A stretch of DNA of 64,000 bases from Odoribacter sp. AF15-53 (GTDB taxonomy: Bacteria > Bacteroidota > Bacteroidia > Bacteroidales > Marinifilaceae). Position 1 is the first letter of the stretch, and each line of letters starts with the position of its first letter. The stretch is from NCBI RefSeq assembly GCF_003479425.1, contig NZ_QUHC01000002.1, positions 186,001 to 250,000 of the forward strand, given 5' to 3'. Shown here piece after piece: positions 61,452 to 64,000 of the stretch. The notes under the pieces were generated by a model that was not told where the DNA came from, ran no database searches, and saw only the letters and a program-made list of their open reading frames with translations. The position numbers and the translations under genes are program-made.

Positions 61452-62720
61452 CTATTCCGTGTATCTTATAATCGTTTGCTCCCGATCAGGACCGACAGAA
61501 ACAATCTTCACCGGCACTCCGGTTTCTTCTTCCAAGAATGCAAGGTAATTATTGAATTCTTCCGGAAACTCATCTTCAGAAGTCATCTTCGTCATATCAC
61601 ATTTCCACCCCGGCAACTCAACATAAATCGGTTTCACACCTTCCGTAATATCATACGGGAAATAATCCACCTCTTCTCCATTCACCTCGTAAGCAACGCA
61701 AGCCGAAATCGTATCAAACGTGTCCAGCACATCACTTTTCATCATGATCAATTGAGTCACGCCATTAATCATGATCGAATATTTCAATGCCACCAAATCC
61801 ACCCAACCGCAACGGCGTCTACGTCCTGTCACGGAACCGAACTCATGACCCAGATCACACAATTTCTCCCCGATCTCGTTCTCTAATTCCGTGGGGAACG
61901 GTCCGCTACCCACGCGGGTACAATAAGCCTTGAAAATTCCGTACACTTCACCTATACGATGAGGAGCAACACCCAATCCCGTACAAGCCCCGGCACAAAC
62001 CGTGTTGGAAGAAGTCACGAACGGGTAAGAACCAAAATCAATATCCAACATGGTTCCCTGCGCACCCTCGGCCAGTATAGACTTATCATCATCCAACAAA
62101 CGATTAATCTCATGCTCACTATCCACGAACTGGAATTGTTTCAGGTACTCGATAGCTTCCAGCCACTCTTTCTCGACAGTCGTCAAGTCATACGTGAAAT
62201 TCAGACTTTTCAATATTTGCTCGTGGCGAGCTTTCGCCTTGGCATATTTATTATCGAAGTCATGCAGGATATCTCCCACGCGCACCCCGTTTCTACTAAT
62301 TTTATCCGTGTATGTCGGCCCGATACCTTTTCCGGTAGTTCCCACTTTAGCATCCCCTTTGGCTGCCTCATAAGCGGCATCCAGGAAACGGTGAGTCGGC
62401 AGTATCAGATGTGCTTTCTTGGATATATGAAGTTTCTTTCTCAAATCATGACCGGATGCAGCCAATGCTTCTGCCTCAGCCTTGAACAAAGCAGGATCGA
62501 GCACGACTCCATTTCCGATAATATTTACCTTATCACCTTGGAATATCCCGGAGGGGATTGAACGAAGTACATATTTCTGACCTTCGAATTCAAGCGTGTG
62601 TCCCGCGTTAGGCCCTCCTTGAAAACGAGCCACGACATCATAGTTCGGGGTTAACACGTCAACTACTTTACCTTTACCTTCATCTCCCCACTGTAATCCC
62701 AACAATACATCTACTTTCAT
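61452..62720 (-). CDS. purA: Adenylosuccinate synthetase
   Basis: Converts IMP, GTP and aspartate to adenylosuccinate, the branch step to AMP. The P-loop-like GLQWGDEGKGKVVD is at residues 8-21, with QGGPNAGHTLEFEGQKYVLRSIPSG after it, then GTTGKGIGPTYTDKISR (about 128-144), EGAQGTMLDIDFGSYPFVTSSNT and the base-contact segment TRVGSGPFPTEL plus RRRRCGWVD. Length 422 is standard. The start at 62720 is an ATG. Fur is encoded just upstream (42 bases) on the same strand, with a possible purA -7 box between them. Confidence 0.98.
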   Translation of the reverse strand: MKVDVLLGLQWGDEGKGKVVDVLTPNYDVVARFQGGPNAGHTLEFEGQKYVLRSIPSGIFQGDKVNIIGNGVVLDPALFKAEAEALAASGHDLRKKLHISKKAHLILPTHRFLDAAYEAAKGDAKVGTTGKGIGPTYTDKISRNGVRVGDILHDFDNKYAKAKARHEQILKSLNFTYDLTTVEKEWLEAIEYLKQFQFVDSEHEINRLLDDDKSILAEGAQGTMLDIDFGSYPFVTSSNTVCAGACTGLGVAPHRIGEVYGIFKAYCTRVGSGPFPTELENEIGEKLCDLGHEFGSVTGRRRRCGWVDLVALKYSIMINGVTQLIMMKSDVLDTFDTISACVAYEVNGEEVDYFPYDITEGVKPIYVELPGWKCDMTKMTSEDEFPEEFNNYLAFLEEETGVPVKIVSVGPDREQTIIRYTE

Positions 62721-62749
62721 CTGATATTATTTTTTATAAAACAAACATG

Positions 62750-62757
62750 CAAAAATA
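62750..62757 (-). promoter_or_regulatory. Probable -7 box (TATTTTTG) for purA
   Basis: Minus-strand TAnnTTTG in the 41-base gap between fur and purA, 30 bases before the purA ATG. The -33 region is not TTTG, so purA may also be read from fur. Confidence 0.45.
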
Positions 62758-62761
62758 ATAT

Positions 62762-63214
62762 TTATTTCTTACCTGCCAACTTACAATTGTGACAAATACC
62801 ATAAATATAGAGCATGTGATGATGAACGGAGAAATCATATTTTTCTTCAACATGTTCCACGATTTCTTCCAACCGGGAATCGGCAAACTCCTCCACCTTC
62901 CCGCATATTTTACACACGATATGTTCGTGTTTCCGGTTATTGTACGCACGTTCAAACTGGGCGATATTATTACCGAACTGGTGTTTTATAACCAACTTAC
63001 ATTCCAGCAACAAATCTATCGTATTGTACAACGTGGCACGACTGACCCTGTAATTTTTATTCTTCATGAACACGTACAGGGATTCTATATCAAAATGTCC
63101 GGAATGAGAATAAATCTCATCCAAAATGGCGTATCTTTCGGGCGTCTTGCGATGTCCCTTCTGTTGCAGGTAAGTGGTAAAAATCTCTTTTACCGTCTCC
63201 TTTATTTTTTCCAT
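62762..63214 (-). CDS. fur: Fur-family metal-responsive repressor
   Basis: A 150-residue winged-helix regulator from the ATG at 63214; a TTG at 63223 is unlikely. The DNA-binding half ([58 protein letters not shown], spanning about residues 17-75) has the Fur helix order, with the metal-site histidine in SGHFDIE. The C-terminal half has the [15 protein letters not shown] motif, then [15 protein letters not shown], giving the two CxxC zinc clusters. It could be Fur, Zur or PerR; the family subtype is not certain. A TAGCTTTG box is 7 bases from the ATG, so the transcript may be nearly leaderless. Confidence 0.9.
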   Translation of the reverse strand: MEKIKETVKEIFTTYLQQKGHRKTPERYAILDEIYSHSGHFDIESLYVFMKNKNYRVSRATLYNTIDLLLECKLVIKHQFGNNIAQFERAYNNRKHEHIVCKICGKVEEFADSRLEEIVEHVEEKYDFSVHHHMLYIYGICHNCKLAGKK

Positions 63215-63298
63215 TGAGTCCAAAGCTAATTCAATTTACGACATTGCTAAGTTACAATAATTATCCGAAGAATTCTCACTATTTAGACGAAATTTAAT

Positions 63299-64000
63299 TT
63301 AGACATCCAAATTCTCAACTCTAGAAACGTTCTCCACGCCCTTCAGAGAGGCAATTTTCATCATTAAGTTGTTCAAATCGGCAGTATTATGCACGTACAG
63401 ATGAATCATTCCCTCGAATATCCCGTCCTTCGTCTCGAAATGCACCGTACGCATATTCACGTTACTCTCCTTTGATATGATCATCGTGATATCACTCACG
63501 ATCCCGATACTATCAATCCCGTTCAGCTTAATAATAGCCAAGAAAGACATAATCTTGTGACTCACCCACTTCACGGGAACAATCTTATCCCCGTGACTGG
63601 ACATCAAGCGAATCGCTTCCGGACATTTTCGTTTATGCACGGTAATCTTATCTCCGTCGATTTTCATTCCGACCACGTCGTCACCCGGAATCGGGTTACA
63701 ACAAGGTGCGACAATAAAATCAGAAGCATCTTCGGCTATATCATTGATCACCTTATCTTTTTCTTCTTTCTCCGGAGCGACTTTATCTTTATCACTCTTG
63801 AAGAATTGCAGCTTCCAGTACTTGACAAACTTATTCTCGGATTTCTTTTTCAAAGCCTTGCGTACATCCTCGATATCCAAATGCCCCTTGGCAAGACTAA
63901 CATACAAGTCATCCTTATTTTGCAATTTCAAATGCAACAGGGCTTTATTCAGATTCTCTGTTCCAAAAGGCAATTTCATATCCTCCAGCAACTTCTCGAA
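63299..64000 (-). CDS. RelA/SpoT-family (p)ppGpp synthetase/hydrolase, C-terminal 233 residues
   Basis: Partial at the right edge: the frame is open through base 64000 (FEKLLEDMK continues beyond). What is seen is the regulatory C-terminus of a long RSH protein: an alpha-helical segment, then the zinc-finger/RIS domain FIVAPCCNPIPGDDVVGMKID with its CC motif and VHKRKCPEAIRLM, and a final ACT domain (FLAIIKLNGIDSIGIVSDITMIISKESNVNMRTVHFE). These sense amino-acid starvation on the ribosome. The enzymatic half is outside the window, so synthase and hydrolase activity cannot be judged. Fur follows 84 bases downstream in the same direction. Confidence 0.93.
   Translation of the reverse strand, partial: FEKLLEDMKLPFGTENLNKALLHLKLQNKDDLYVSLAKGHLDIEDVRKALKKKSENKFVKYWKLQFFKSDKDKVAPEKEEKDKVINDIAEDASDFIVAPCCNPIPGDDVVGMKIDGDKITVHKRKCPEAIRLMSSHGDKIVPVKWVSHKIMSFLAIIKLNGIDSIGIVSDITMIISKESNVNMRTVHFETKDGIFEGMIHLYVHNTADLNNLMMKIASLKGVENVSRVENLDV

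Noticed and set aside
61959..62561. Open frame of 200 codons on the plus strand
   Set aside because: Antisense of purA, which is unmistakable on the other strand.
1..64000. CRISPR array, prophage, transposon or restriction system
   Set aside because: No regularly spaced direct repeats with unique spacers, no transposase, integrase, phage structural or defence genes were recognised; the only recombinase is the small serine invertase.

Overview
The window is chromosomal DNA from an anaerobic Bacteroidota, most likely order Bacteroidales. The evidence is two SusC/SusD outer-membrane importers with ECF-sigma/FecR regulators, a Bacteroidota-type omega subunit, DUF4843/PKD-like/DUF5686 envelope proteins, and repeated promoter matches to the Bacteroidota consensus TTTG-N18-20-TAnnTTTG. 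HydE hints at [FeFe]-hydrogenase metabolism. The mix of genes would fit the Butyricimonas/Odoribacter group, but that genus-level guess is weak.

Layout. 1-18.3 kb is mostly housekeeping: the N-terminal part of DnaA, an MlaD-like/amidase pair, LptD, RlmB with an ABC-F ATPase, PruA, a Mpi-type serine invertase beside a divergent HU homologue, the pyrB-pyrI operon with a probable attenuator, CoaBC, omega, BamD and a PLP alpha-oxoamine synthase. 18.5-30.9 kb is the first ECF-sigma/FecR/SusC/SusD locus with a fasciclin-type lipoprotein, two other lipoproteins and a thioredoxin-fold protein, plus a secreted esterase. 31.0-41.6 kb is a second locus on the same plan (sigma, FecR, SusC, SusD, DUF4843 lipoprotein, PKD-like lipoprotein, TlpA-like protein); its PKD-like lipoprotein gene is frameshifted. 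41.7-64 kb returns to core functions: a large membrane-anchored propeller protein, HydE, a LysE exporter, a fused acyltransferase resembling amino-lipid synthases, DciA-like protein, RecF, a TPR protein, trigger factor, tRNA-Leu(UAG), LptB, a DUF5686 protein, arabinose-5-phosphate isomerase, RecQ, MgtC-family protein, NhaD-type antiporter, PurA, Fur and the C-terminus of a RelA/SpoT protein.

How they work together. Envelope biogenesis is the strongest theme: KdsD makes the Kdo precursor, LptB and LptD move LPS outward, BamD inserts outer-membrane proteins, and MlaD, the amidase, the oxoamine synthase and the fused acyltransferase shape lipids and wall. The two SusCD loci are probably nutrient importers under cell-surface signalling control; neither carries a recognisable carbohydrate enzyme, so polysaccharide use is not supported.

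The most interesting unexplained signals are: (i) a pyrBI leader with a strong promoter, a 54-codon leader frame, a possible pause hairpin and an intrinsic terminator lying inside the leader frame, resembling enterobacterial pyrBI attenuation; (ii) a recurrent intergenic architecture in which a short unit (7-22 bp, different families) is tandemly repeated and then repeated in inverted orientation, at about ten gaps, several arms abutting start codons; (iii) a perfect 30-bp inverted repeat at 18.4 kb; (iv) a 28-bp near-gapless palindrome over the -33 box of the ABC-F promoter. All assignments come from reading the sequence; no database search was run.
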